NCBI RefSeq assembly: GCF_003853415.1
Contig: NZ_QTPP01000030.1
Span: forward strand, 1-64,000
Reading direction: 5' to 3'
Source of the DNA: Burkholderia sp. Bp9142
Lineage (GTDB): Bacteria > Pseudomonadota > Gammaproteobacteria > Burkholderiales > Burkholderiaceae
DNA: 64,000 nucleotides
Shown one piece after another: positions 32,703 through 41,595 of this stretch. Positions within the stretch are counted from its first letter, which is position 1, and each line of letters begins with the position of its first letter. A model generated the notes under the pieces. That model searched no databases. It saw only the letters and a program-made list of their open reading frames with translations, and had not been told where the DNA came from. The translations under genes and the position numbers were made by a program.

Positions 32703-33734
32703 TCAGCCGCCCGCGAAATCGAGCAGGATCTTGCAGCTTTTCTCCGGATTGCGCTCGGCCATCTCGAACGCCCGCGCGACGTCGCGAAAGCCAACCTTGT
32801 GCGTGACGATGTGCTCGGGCTGGATCAGTCCGCGGCCAATCCAGTCAATCACCTGCGGGAACATCCCGCAATTGAGCCGCGATGCGGCGAGCGTCAGCTC
32901 CTTCTTCGTCAGCTCCGCCTGCACGATCGCCGACGGCTCCGACGAAAATCCGAGCACGCCGATCCGGCCCGCCGGCGCGGCGATCCTCACCGCCTCCTCG
33001 AGAATCGACGGATGGCACACCGCATCGAAGATCAGCGTCGGGCCGCCGTCGACACCGCGCTGCTCCAGCGCGTCGGGCAGCGACTCGACGCTCGTGTTGA
33101 TGATCTCGTCCTCCGCCGCGCCGCACTTGCGCGCGAGTTGCAGACGCGCGTCGAGCCGGTCGGTGATGAACGCGCGAATCCCGTACACGCGCTTGAGCAC
33201 CTGCAGGATCGTCAGCCCGACGGTGCCGGCGCCATAGATCAGCGCGACATCGCCCGGCAGCACGCCGGTGCGCGAGGTCGCGTTCGCGGCCACCGCGAAC
33301 GGCTCGATGATCGCCGCGCAGGTGTCGGCGATCGCGTCCGGAATCCGGTACGCGTTGCCGGCCGGCACGCACGTGTACTGGCTGAAGCCGCCGTCGCGAT
33401 GCACGCCGAGCACGCTCAGGTGCCGGCACACGTTGCGCCGGCCGATCGTGCACGCGTGGCAATGCCCGCAGCTGATCACCGGATCGACCGCGACGGTCTC
33501 GCCGAGCCGCGCGGCATCGACGCCCGCGCCGACCGACTCGATCGTGCCGACGAATTCATGGCCGATGATGCGCGGGTACGACACGAACGGATTCTTGCCG
33601 TGAAAGATGTGCAGGTCCGACCCGCAGATGCCCGCATAGCGCACCTTCACGCGCACTTCGCCGGCGGCGGGCACGGGCAGCGGCACCTCGCGCACGCCCA
33701 TGCTGTTCGGACGATCGACAACGACGCTCAACAT
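32703..33734 (-). CDS. Zinc-dependent sugar-acid dehydrogenase (RspB/idonate-dehydrogenase-like)
   Basis: 343 residues from ATG at 33734 with AAGGAGAG upstream. Medium-chain dehydrogenase: catalytic zinc site CGSDLHIFHG and IIGHEFVGTIE, four-Cys structural zinc cluster (CGHCHAC...RRNVC), and Rossmann motif IYGAGTVGLTILQ. It lacks a membrane segment. The adjacent ManD-type dehydratase reproduces the E. coli rspA-rspB pairing, in which the dehydrogenase works on hexonates such as L-gulonate or L-idonate. The substrate here is inferred from context. Confidence 0.87.
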   Translation of the reverse strand: MLSVVVDRPNSMGVREVPLPVPAAGEVRVKVRYAGICGSDLHIFHGKNPFVSYPRIIGHEFVGTIESVGAGVDAARLGETVAVDPVISCGHCHACTIGRRNVCRHLSVLGVHRDGGFSQYTCVPAGNAYRIPDAIADTCAAIIEPFAVAANATSRTGVLPGDVALIYGAGTVGLTILQVLKRVYGIRAFITDRLDARLQLARKCGAAEDEIINTSVESLPDALEQRGVDGGPTLIFDAVCHPSILEEAVRIAAPAGRIGVLGFSSEPSAIVQAELTKKELTLAASRLNCGMFPQVIDWIGRGLIQPEHIVTHKVGFRDVARAFEMAERNPEKSCKILLDFAGG

Positions 33735-33763
33735 TTCGGTTCTCTCCTTCGGATCTTCGGCGC

Positions 33764-34972
33764 TCACCAGTTCCACATCGAGCCGTCGCGCAGCCGGGCG
33801 ACCGGCAGGTACGCGCGCTCGTACGGATATTTCGCGGCCAGCGTCTCGTCGATGTCGACGCCGAGGCCCGGCACGTCGTCCATCACGAGATAGCCGTCCT
33901 CGAAGCGGTAGCTGTGCGGGAACACTTCATCGGTCAGCGGGCTGTGCGGCATCAGTTCCTGGATACCGAAGTTCGGCGCCCATAGCCCGAAGTTCACGGC
34001 CGCCGCCATGCAGACGGGCGACAGGTCGGTCGCGCCGTGGAAGCCGGTGCGCACCTGGTACATCGCCGCGTAGTCGGCAATGCGCCGCACGTGCGTGATG
34101 CCGCCCGCGTGCACGATCGTCGCGCGGATGTAGTCGATCAGCTGGTCGCGGATCAGGTCCTTGCAATCCCAGATCGAGTTGAACACCTCGCCGACCGCGA
34201 GCGGCGTCGTCGTGTGCTGGCGGATCAGGCGGAACGCGTCCTGGTTCTCCGCGGGCGTCGCGTCCTCGAGCCAGAACAGGCGATGCGGCTCGAGATCGCG
34301 GCCGAGCCGCGCGGCCTCGATCGGCGTGAGCCGGTGATGCGCGTCGTGCAGCAGGTGCGGCGCATCGCCGACCGCGTCGCGCACCTTGCGGAACAGGTCC
34401 GGCGTATGGCGCAGGTAAAGCGCGGTGTCCCACGGCTCCTCGGGCGGCAGCCCCTTCTCGGCGGGCTCGTACGCGCCGGCCGTCTTGCCGACGCCGTATA
34501 CCTTGTCGAGCCCCGGCACGCCCGACTGCACGCGGATCGCGCGATAGCCGGCCTCGATGTGCGCGCGCACCGCGTCGACCGCTTCCTCGTGATCGCGCCC
34601 GTTTGCGTGGCCGTACACCATCAGGCCGTCGCGGCTCTTGCCGCCGAGCAGCTGGTAGACGGGCATGCCCGCGAGCTTGCCCAAGATGTCCCACAGCGCC
34701 ATGTCGATCGCGGCGATCGCCGTCATCGTCACGGGCCCGCGCCGCCAGTACGCGCCGCGATACAGGTATTGCCAGATGTCCTCGATGTTGCGCGGGTCGC
34801 GGCCGACGAGGCACGGGAACACGTGGTCCTCCAGGTACGCACGCACCGCGAGCTCGCGCCCGTTGAGCGTCGCGTCGCCGAGGCCGTAGACGCCCTCGTC
34901 GGTCACGATCTTCACCGTCACGAAGTTCCGGCCCGGACACGTGACGATGGTCTGCAAGCGTTCGATTTTCAC
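33764..34972 (-). CDS. manD: D-mannonate dehydratase of the enolase superfamily
   Basis: 402 residues from GTG at 34972 with GGAGGAG upstream. Dehydrates D-mannonate (or D-gluconate) to 2-keto-3-deoxygluconate with Mg2+. Seen: N-terminal cap VTVKIVTDEGVYGLGDATLNGREL and DIWQYLYRGAYWRRGPVTMTA; barrel metal ligands in LLHDAHHRL, FWLEDATP and AVGEVFN; catalytic His in GFHGATDLSPV; Trp-rich end DGSMWNW. These agree with the ManD/RspA group rather than other enolase members. It ends 29 bases before the dehydrogenase gene. High- or low-activity ManD cannot be told from sequence. Confidence 0.9.
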   Translation of the reverse strand: MKIERLQTIVTCPGRNFVTVKIVTDEGVYGLGDATLNGRELAVRAYLEDHVFPCLVGRDPRNIEDIWQYLYRGAYWRRGPVTMTAIAAIDMALWDILGKLAGMPVYQLLGGKSRDGLMVYGHANGRDHEEAVDAVRAHIEAGYRAIRVQSGVPGLDKVYGVGKTAGAYEPAEKGLPPEEPWDTALYLRHTPDLFRKVRDAVGDAPHLLHDAHHRLTPIEAARLGRDLEPHRLFWLEDATPAENQDAFRLIRQHTTTPLAVGEVFNSIWDCKDLIRDQLIDYIRATIVHAGGITHVRRIADYAAMYQVRTGFHGATDLSPVCMAAAVNFGLWAPNFGIQELMPHSPLTDEVFPHSYRFEDGYLVMDDVPGLGVDIDETLAAKYPYERAYLPVARLRDGSMWNW

Positions 34973-35000
34973 TGCGCTCCTCCAGCGGGCGTTTCAGATG

Positions 35001-35732
35001 TCAGTCGACAAAGTAATGGGGCGCGCGGCTGCGCACTTCCGGCAGATGCGAGCCGATCCGGTCAACGTGCGCCGCGACCGATGCGCCGAGCAGCGCCATG
35101 TTGCGCGACGCGATGTGCGCGAGGATCTGCTCGTGTTCCTGCAGCGCGCGCCGCGCGTGATCCTCGACGCGGTCGAGCAGCAGCCAGCGCACGCGGTCGA
35201 ACTGGCGCTTCATCGGCTGCAGCATTTCCCACACGTGCGGCCGGCCCGCGAACGCGAACATCCGGCCGTGCATCGCCTCGTCGAGCGCGAAGAACGCTTC
35301 GACATCGCCGGCGTCCACGGCCGCGCGCTGCGCGTCGATGATCCGCGACAACTCCGCGAGCTGCGCCGGCGTGATCTTCTGCGCGAGCTCGACGTGGTTC
35401 GCGCATTCCAGCGTGCTGCGCGCGAAGCGCCCTTCCTCGAGGATCGACACCGGAATCGGCGCGACCAGCGTGCCGACCTTGCGGATGATCTGCACGAGCC
35501 GCTCGTCGGCAAGCTGCGCGAACGCTTCGCGCACCGGCGTGCGGCTGACCTTGATCGTCGTGGAGATCACCGCCTCCGACAGCGCGGTGCGCGGCGGCAG
35601 CGCGCCGCGCACGATCGCGTGGCGCAGCAGCGCATGCACCTGCTCCGTATACGACCGGCTCTCGTCCAGCGAGAACCCCTGCAACGCCGTGACCACGACG
35701 TCCGCTTCTTCCAGTGCTGCCGTTTCGCTCAT
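35001..35732 (-). CDS. GntR/FadR-type regulator of the hexuronate cluster
   Basis: 243 residues from ATG at 35732. N-terminal winged HTH: SYTEQVHALLRHAIVRGALPP, ALSEAVISTTIKVSRTPVREAFAQLADERL, then a wing VQIIRKVGTLV. The C-terminal FCD domain is all helical, with metal-binding positions typical of the class (FALDEAMHGRMF, H near HEQILAHIASRN, AAHVDRI). It lies 28 bases upstream of manD, same strand, and divergent from the fructuronate reductase. Two copies of ATCTACCATGGTACA flank the divergent promoters and are its likely operators. Confidence 0.9.
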   Translation of the reverse strand: MSETAALEEADVVVTALQGFSLDESRSYTEQVHALLRHAIVRGALPPRTALSEAVISTTIKVSRTPVREAFAQLADERLVQIIRKVGTLVAPIPVSILEEGRFARSTLECANHVELAQKITPAQLAELSRIIDAQRAAVDAGDVEAFFALDEAMHGRMFAFAGRPHVWEMLQPMKRQFDRVRWLLLDRVEDHARRALQEHEQILAHIASRNMALLGASVAAHVDRIGSHLPEVRSRAPHYFVD

Positions 35733-35761
35733 GGTTGCGATTGATCCGACTCGATATCGAT

Positions 35762-35776
35762 ATCTACCATGGTACA
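35762..35776. promoter_or_regulatory. GntR operator copy 1 (TACCATGGTA)
   Basis: The 15-mer ATCTACCATGGTACA contains a perfect 10-base palindrome. It lies 30 bases before the regulator start and is identical to 35858-35872; centres are 96 bases apart. Confidence 0.7.
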
Positions 35777-35857
35777 TAAATGGCTAAACTCAGGCGATCT
35801 AGCGTTTACACCGATAACTTCGACGTGAAACTCGAAATAACCTGCACGCATTCCGCC

Positions 35858-35872
35858 ATCTACCATGGTACA
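35858..35872. promoter_or_regulatory. GntR operator copy 2 (TACCATGGTA)
   Basis: An identical 15-mer lies 18 bases before the start of the fructuronate reductase gene. The pair fits looped repression of both divergent promoters. Confidence 0.7.
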
Positions 35873-35889
35873 AACCGTTACCGATCCCC

Positions 35890-37353
35890 ATGTCATCCGC
35901 CCCCGATTTCCTGAACACCGCGCCGCCCGGCACGCGCCGCCCCGGCTATGACCGGCGGGCGGTCCGCACCGGCATCGTCCATCTCGGCCTCGGCGCGTTC
36001 CATCGCGCGCACCAGGCGCTGCATACGGAAACGGTGCTCGAACAGGGCGATCTGCGTTGGGGCATCGTCGGCGTCGAGTTGCGGCGGCGCCATACCGTCG
36101 ACCTGCTCGCCGCGCAGGATCACCTGTACACGGTGACCGAACGCGACGGCCACGGCGCACGCACGCGCATCGTCGGCGCGGTGCACGACGCGCTGTTCGC
36201 GCCCGAATCGCTGCCCGCGCTGCTCGCGCTGATCGCCGATCCGGCCGTGTCGATCGTCAGCCTGACCGTGACCGAGAAAGGCTATTGCCGCCGTCCCGGC
36301 GGCGGTCTCGATGCCGACGATCCCGCGATCCGGCAGGATCTCGCGACGCCCGACACACCGCGCACCGCGCTCGGCGTGATCGCGGCCGGCCTGCGCCTGC
36401 GGCCGGCCCATGCACCGCTGACCGTCGTCTGCTGCGACAACATGACGTCGAACGGCGACACGCTGCGCGCGCTGCTGATCGACTACGTGCAACGCATCGA
36501 CGGCGCGCTCGCGCGGCGCATCCGCGACGACGTCGCGTTCCCGAACAGCATGGTCGACCGGATCGTGCCGGCCGCGACGCCCGAATCGCTCGACTGGGCG
36601 CACGCGCATCTCGGCGCGCGCGACGCGGCCGCGATCGTCTGCGAGCCGTTCTCGCAATGGGTGATCGAGGATCGCTTCGCCGGCCCGCGCCCGCGCTGGG
36701 AAGACGCCGGCGCGCACCTCGTCGGCGACGTGCGGCCCTACGAAACGATGAAGCTGCGGCTGCTGAACGGCTCGCATTCGGCAATCGCGTATGCGGGGCA
36801 ATTGCGCGGCCGCGCGACCGTGTCGGATGCGATGGCCGATCCGGCGATCGCGGCACTCGTCGACGGCGTGATGACGCGCGACCTGCTCGCGACCGTCGAC
36901 GTGCCGTCCGGTTACGACGCGCACGGCTATTGCGCGACGCTCGTGCAGCGCTTCCGCAATCCGACGCTCGCGCATCGCACCGAACAGATCGCGATGGACG
37001 GCACGCAGAAGGTGCCGCTGCGCTGGCTGCCGGCACTCGGCGAAAGCGCGGCGGCCGGCGTCGAGCGCCCGTACCTGGAACGCGCGCTCGCGCTGTGGCT
37101 GCACTACGTCGCCACCGCGCGCGACGAAGCGGGCCGCGCACTCGCGATCAGCGATCCGGGCGCGGCCGCGCTCGGCGCGACGCTGTCTGATGCCGGCGAT
37201 GCAACCGGCGCGGTTCGGGCCGCACTCGGCAGCACGGCGCTCGCCGGTTCGACGGCGTGGCCCGATGCGTTGATCGCGCGTGTCGGTGCGCATCTGTCGA
37301 TGCTGCGCACGCATGGCACCGACGCGCTGCTCGCGCCGCTGCACGCGCGCTGA
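35890..37353 (+). CDS. uxuB: Fructuronate reductase / D-mannonate oxidoreductase
   Basis: 487 residues from ATG at 35890. Long-chain mannitol dehydrogenase family: NAD site GIVHLGLGAFHRAHQA, VTEKGY, VVCCDNMTSNGDTLR, the family signature FPNSMVDRIVPAAT, and catalytic lysine region MKLRLLNGSHSAIAYAG. The family includes fructuronate, tagaturonate, mannitol and arabinitol enzymes; the ManD gene across the promoter makes D-fructuronate to D-mannonate the best guess. Length is normal. It is controlled by the GntR site just upstream. Confidence 0.88.
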   Translation: MSSAPDFLNTAPPGTRRPGYDRRAVRTGIVHLGLGAFHRAHQALHTETVLEQGDLRWGIVGVELRRRHTVDLLAAQDHLYTVTERDGHGARTRIVGAVHDALFAPESLPALLALIADPAVSIVSLTVTEKGYCRRPGGGLDADDPAIRQDLATPDTPRTALGVIAAGLRLRPAHAPLTVVCCDNMTSNGDTLRALLIDYVQRIDGALARRIRDDVAFPNSMVDRIVPAATPESLDWAHAHLGARDAAAIVCEPFSQWVIEDRFAGPRPRWEDAGAHLVGDVRPYETMKLRLLNGSHSAIAYAGQLRGRATVSDAMADPAIAALVDGVMTRDLLATVDVPSGYDAHGYCATLVQRFRNPTLAHRTEQIAMDGTQKVPLRWLPALGESAAAGVERPYLERALALWLHYVATARDEAGRALAISDPGAAALGATLSDAGDATGAVRAALGSTALAGSTAWPDALIARVGAHLSMLRTHGTDALLAPLHAR

Positions 37354-37493
37354 ACGAACGCTCACCCCGATTCGCCGCAACCGAAGCGAATCGCGCAATC
37401 CCCCTGCCCGCCGCGCTCCGTAACGACGCGGCGAACGATCGACAAGACAAGACATGACATGACGGCCGACCCACCGGCACGAAGGAGACAGAC

Positions 37494-38795
37494 ATGAAGC
37501 AGAAGTCGCAGGCGTGGTTCACGGTGTTCCTGCTGTTCCTGGTGTACGGGATCAACTATCTCGACCGCGTCGCGCTGTCGATCGTCGCGCCGATCGTGCA
37601 GACCGATCTCGGCATCGACGCCGCGCAGATGGGTCTCGTGTTCAGCACGTTCTTCATCGGCTACGCGCTGTTCAATTTCATCGGCGGGCTCGCGTCCGAC
37701 CGGCTCGGGCCGAAGCTCGTATACGTGCTGGCGGTCGGACTGTGGTCGGTGTTCTGCGGGATGACCGCGCTCACCGTCGGCTTCGTGAGCCTGCTGATCG
37801 TGCGGCTGCTGTTCGGCATGGCCGAAGGGCCGCTGTGCTCGGCCGCGAACAAGATGGTCAACAACTGGCTGCCGCGCGACGGCGCCGCGACCGCGATGGG
37901 CCTGCTCAGCGCCGGCTCGCCGCTCGGCGGCGCGATCGCCGGGCCGATCGTCGGCCTGCTGGCCGCGCAGTTCGGCTGGCGGCCGGCGTTCTGGATCGTA
38001 TGCGCGATCGGACTCGTGTGGGTCGTCGTGTGGATGATGTCGACGTCGGACCGCCCGGCCACACCGGTCGGCGACGCAACGCGCGCGTCCGCCGCAACGG
38101 CCGCGGTCGCCCACGCGCCTGCCGCCGCCGGCGCCGGCGCCGGCGCGGCAACGTCGACGCACACGCTGTCGCATTACGTGCGCCAGCCGCGCATCCTCGC
38201 GACGGCCGCCGCGTTCTTCAGCTACAACTACGTGCTGTTCTTCTTCCTGAGCTGGTTCCCGAGCTACCTCGTGCGCGCGCACCATCTGAACATCAAGGAG
38301 ATGAGCGTCGCCACCGTCGTGCCCTGGCTCGTCGGCACGGTCGGCCTCGCGTGCGGCGGCGCGATCTCGGATGCGCTGTACCGGCTCACCGGCAACCTGC
38401 TGCTGTCGCGCCGGATCGTGCTCGTCACCTGCCTGCTCGGCGCCGGCGCGTGCGTGGCCGTCGCGGGCACCGTGCAGTCGACGCAGGGCGCGGTCGCGCT
38501 GATGTCGGTGTCGCTGTTCTTCCTGTACGTGACGGGCGCGATCTACTGGGCGATCGTGCAGGACGTCGTGCACCCGGCCCGCGTCGGCGGCGTCAGCGGT
38601 TTCCTGCATTGCATGGGCAGCCTGTCGGGCGTGATCGGGCCGGCCGTGACCGGCTTCATCGTCGAGCGCAGCGGCTCGTTCGCGTCCGCGTTCGTGCTGG
38701 CCGGCGCGATCGCACTCGCGGGCGCGGTGCTGGCCGCCGTGTTCGTGCGCAACGCGCGGCCGTCGGAAGTGCTGCGCGAACGCACCGTGCACTGA
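37494..38795 (+). CDS. MFS transporter, hexuronate type
   Basis: 433 residues from ATG at 37494 with GAAGGAGA upstream. Anion:cation symporter family: WFTVFLLFLVYGINYLDRVALSIVAP (helix 1), ALFNFIGGLASDRLGPKLVYV, LLFGMAEGPLCSAANKMVNNWLP, a low-complexity Ala/Thr central loop (about 180-220) and a normal second half. It resembles GudP/ExuT-like carriers. It follows the fructuronate reductase by 140 bases and is a second carrier for the same pathway, so the two carriers probably differ in substrate. Confidence 0.88.
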   Translation: MKQKSQAWFTVFLLFLVYGINYLDRVALSIVAPIVQTDLGIDAAQMGLVFSTFFIGYALFNFIGGLASDRLGPKLVYVLAVGLWSVFCGMTALTVGFVSLLIVRLLFGMAEGPLCSAANKMVNNWLPRDGAATAMGLLSAGSPLGGAIAGPIVGLLAAQFGWRPAFWIVCAIGLVWVVVWMMSTSDRPATPVGDATRASAATAAVAHAPAAAGAGAGAATSTHTLSHYVRQPRILATAAAFFSYNYVLFFFLSWFPSYLVRAHHLNIKEMSVATVVPWLVGTVGLACGGAISDALYRLTGNLLLSRRIVLVTCLLGAGACVAVAGTVQSTQGAVALMSVSLFFLYVTGAIYWAIVQDVVHPARVGGVSGFLHCMGSLSGVIGPAVTGFIVERSGSFASAFVLAGAIALAGAVLAAVFVRNARPSEVLRERTVH

Positions 38796-39009
38796 TGTCG
38801 TACGCTTGATGAAGGCCGCGTGGTGCCGCATGAAGCGGCATCGCGCGGCCTTGTCGTTTCAGCCAATCATCGGACCCTCGAATATCTCCCATCCGATATC
38901 GTGATTTCCGGTATCGATCGCGCGCCTCTAGACTGGCTACGCGATGGCGACGCTGCGCAGCGGCACGGCAATGCGGCACGCCCCCACAAAAACGATATGG
39001 GAGAGTTCG

Positions 39010-39801
39010 ATGTCCGACCGGCATGCGCGCCGCGGCGCGCTCAAGACCCTCGGCCTCGCGGCCGGCACCGCACTGCTCGGCGCCTCGCGCGTCGCCCATG
39101 CGGCGACACCCGAACCCGGCGCGCTGCTGCCTGGCGGCGCGACGCGCATCGCCGACCTCACCCGTCGCCTCGCGGCCACGCCGAGACGGCGCGACTTCAA
39201 GACGGTGCCGATGATCGTCGAGCGTCCCGATCAATGGGATCACGCGGCACTCATGGAAGTGATCGGCTATCGCGGCGGCCCGAAGCAGGTGTGGGACAAC
39301 ACCGAGCTCGGCGGCCCGTGGCTGAACCTGATGCGCAATGCGCTGAACGCGCAGATCTGGGCATTCGGCCATCCGGACTTCCTCGTCGTGTCCGCCACGC
39401 ACGGCACCGCGCACCTCGCGCTGTTCGATCAAGCCGCGTGGGACAAATACGGCCTCGCGACATTCGCGGGCGCAGCGTTCCCGGCCAACACGCTGCTCGC
39501 CGCGAAACCCGCGCAGTCGAAGGACGCCAACGACCACGAACTGGCCGACGGCGCGTTCTCGTCGCACGACAACAGCATCGCCGCGCTGCTGCAGCGCGGC
39601 GTCGTGTTCCTGTCGTGCCACAACGCGATCTGGGAGCTCGCTGAACGGCTCGATCGCGCGAACGCGAATCCGGACAAGCTGCCGCTCGACGCACTCGCCG
39701 CCGACCTGACCAACCACGTGATTCCGTCGGCGATCGTCACGCCGGGCGCGGTCGGCACGCTGCCCGAGCTGCAGCACGCCGGTTTCACTTACGCGAAGTG
39801 A
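39010..39801 (+). CDS. Tat-exported DsrE-like protein
   Basis: 263 residues from ATG at 39010 with GGGAGAG upstream. N-terminal twin-arginine signal (ARRGALKTLGLAAGTALLG, cut near AHA). The mature part has a DsrE/DsrF-like look: alternating strand/helix, GVVFLSCHNAIWELAERL with one Cys in the usual position, then HVIPSAIVTPGAVGTLPELQHAGFTY at the end. DsrE-like proteins handle sulfane sulfur or sulfur relay. It opens an operon with a binding protein and two diheme cytochromes of the thiosulfate dehydrogenase type. The DsrE call is moderate; export is confident. Confidence 0.65.
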   Translation: MSDRHARRGALKTLGLAAGTALLGASRVAHAATPEPGALLPGGATRIADLTRRLAATPRRRDFKTVPMIVERPDQWDHAALMEVIGYRGGPKQVWDNTELGGPWLNLMRNALNAQIWAFGHPDFLVVSATHGTAHLALFDQAAWDKYGLATFAGAAFPANTLLAAKPAQSKDANDHELADGAFSSHDNSIAALLQRGVVFLSCHNAIWELAERLDRANANPDKLPLDALAADLTNHVIPSAIVTPGAVGTLPELQHAGFTYAK

Positions 39802-39809
39802 CGCGCGCC

Positions 39810-40862
39810 ATGACATCGATCCGCACGCGTTCTCCCTTGCAACGCCGGTGGCGCACGGTGCTGCATGCCGCGCTGGCCGCGCTCTGCTGCACGTCGGCGC
39901 TGTCGCTCGCCGCACCGGGCGACACGTCGACCCGCATCTTTCCGCCCTGGCAGGACGGCCGCAACAACGACGCGACGAATCGCGGCCTCGAATTCACCGT
40001 GCCGCAGGTCGACGTGCTCGCCGACTTCCACGGCGACCTCACCGCGCCGAAGCTCGTGCTGTACGTCGGCGGCAACTACTTCTTCGCGATGGCGCCGCTC
40101 GTCGCGCAGTTCGAGGCAGACCATCCCGAATACCGCGGCCGCCTCTACTGGGAAACGATCCCGCCCGGCCTGCTCGTGAAGCAGATTCACGCGGGCGGCA
40201 CGATCACCGTCGGCAACATGACGTGGACGGTCAGGCCCGACGCGTATTTCGCCGGACTCGGCAAGATCGACGACCTGATCGCGGACGGCACGCTCGAAGG
40301 CCCGGCGGTGCCCTACGTGACAAACCAGCTGACGATCATGGTTCGCGCGGGCAATCCGAAGCACATCGCGTCGCTGAACGATCTCGCGCGGCCCGACGTG
40401 AAGCTCGCGATGCCGAACCCGGCATTCGAGGGCGTCGCGCGGCAGATCCGCGCGTCGCTCGTGAAGGCCGGCGGCGATCCGCTCGCGCGCACCGTCTACG
40501 ACGACAAGGTGCGCGCCGGCACGACCGAGCTCACGCACATCCATCACCGGGAAACCGCGCTGTTCCTGATGCAGGGTCGTGCGGACGCCGGCGTGCTGTG
40601 GCAATCGGAAGCGGCGTTCCAGGAACAGGTCGGGCATCCGCTGATGCACATCGACATTCCGTCCGCACACAATACGACGGCGATCTATGCAGGCGCGATG
40701 GTGAAGCACGCACCGCATCCGGAAGCCGCGCGCGCGTGGCTCGCGTTCATCCGGTCGCCCGAGGCATTCCGGATTTTCGCGCGCTACGGCTTCGGGCAGT
40801 ACGACGCGACGGCGCCGACGCCGCATCTTGCGCCACGGCAGGACCGGCCCGACGCGGGCTGA
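39810..40862 (+). CDS. ModA-like periplasmic substrate-binding protein without ABC partners
   Basis: 350 residues from ATG at 39810; GTG at 39798, overlapping the previous stop, is equally possible. Signal peptide (VLHAALAALCCTSALSLAA). Type II binding-protein fold of the molybdate/tungstate kind: LVLYVGGNYFFAMAPLVAQFE, VTNQLTIMVRAGNP, LAMPNPAFEGVARQIRASL, ALFLMQGRADAGVLWQSE and TTAIYAGAMVKHAPHPEAARAWLAFI. No permease or ATPase gene adjoins it. It lies between the DsrE-like gene and the cytochromes and may present a substrate to them, rather than feed an ABC importer. The ligand is unknown. Confidence 0.75.
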   Translation: MTSIRTRSPLQRRWRTVLHAALAALCCTSALSLAAPGDTSTRIFPPWQDGRNNDATNRGLEFTVPQVDVLADFHGDLTAPKLVLYVGGNYFFAMAPLVAQFEADHPEYRGRLYWETIPPGLLVKQIHAGGTITVGNMTWTVRPDAYFAGLGKIDDLIADGTLEGPAVPYVTNQLTIMVRAGNPKHIASLNDLARPDVKLAMPNPAFEGVARQIRASLVKAGGDPLARTVYDDKVRAGTTELTHIHHRETALFLMQGRADAGVLWQSEAAFQEQVGHPLMHIDIPSAHNTTAIYAGAMVKHAPHPEAARAWLAFIRSPEAFRIFARYGFGQYDATAPTPHLAPRQDRPDAG

Positions 40863-40908
40863 CCGCGCGGGCACACGCGCAACAAGACAGACAACAAGGA
40901 GGGGACAC

Positions 40909-41595
40909 GTGAACGATTCGGTCGACATCGCACGACGCCGGTTCGCGCCGCTGCTGCTCGCCGCGGCCGCGCTGCTGGCGGGCAACGCCCGCGCGGACGG
41001 CATCGCGCTCGGCAAGACGATCGCCACCCAGGGTACGGCGACGGGCGTGGCCGCATGCATCGGCTGCCACGGCGCACTGGGCGAAGGCAACGCAGCCGCC
41101 GGCTTCCCGCGTCTCGCCGGCACGAACGCAGCCTACCTGTCCGCGCAACTCGCCGCGTTCGCGGACGGCAGCCGCCAGAACCCGGTCATGCAGCCGCTCG
41201 CGAAACTGCTGTCGCCGCACGATCGCGACGCGGTCTCCGCGTATTTCGCGAGCCTGCCCGCGCCGCCCGCCATCACCGTGTCCGACGCCGCCTCGATCGA
41301 TCCGGCGAACACCGGTGCATGGCTCGTGACACGCGGACGCTGGTCGCAGGGCCTGCCCGCGTGCGCGCAATGCCACGGCGCGGGCGGCCTCGGCGTGGGC
41401 ACCGCGTTTCCGCCGCTCGCCGGCCAGCCGGCCGCATATATCGCGGGCCAGTTGAACGGCTGGAAGCACGGCACGCGGGCACCCGGCCCGATGGCGCTGA
41501 TGCCGATGATCGCCGGCAAGCTGTCCGACACCGATATCGACGCGGTGGCCGCCTACTATGCGCGCGGCGGCGCCGCGAACGGAGAAAAACAATGA
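40909..41595 (+). CDS. tsdB: Diheme cytochrome c4-like protein (TsdB-like)
   Basis: 228 residues from GTG at 40909, behind AAGGAGGGG. Sec signal peptide ending NARA. Two class I cytochrome c domains: heme sites CIGCH (50-54) and CAQCH (152-156), each with a distal Met region (MQPLAKLLSPHD; MALMPMIAGKLSD). This is the layout of cytochrome c4 and of TsdB, the electron acceptor paired with thiosulfate dehydrogenase TsdA. The stop overlaps the start of the TsdA-like gene. Periplasmic electron transfer is certain by class; the TsdB name rests on the neighbour. Confidence 0.82.
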   Translation: MNDSVDIARRRFAPLLLAAAALLAGNARADGIALGKTIATQGTATGVAACIGCHGALGEGNAAAGFPRLAGTNAAYLSAQLAAFADGSRQNPVMQPLAKLLSPHDRDAVSAYFASLPAPPAITVSDAASIDPANTGAWLVTRGRWSQGLPACAQCHGAGGLGVGTAFPPLAGQPAAYIAGQLNGWKHGTRAPGPMALMPMIAGKLSDTDIDAVAAYYARGGAANGEKQ

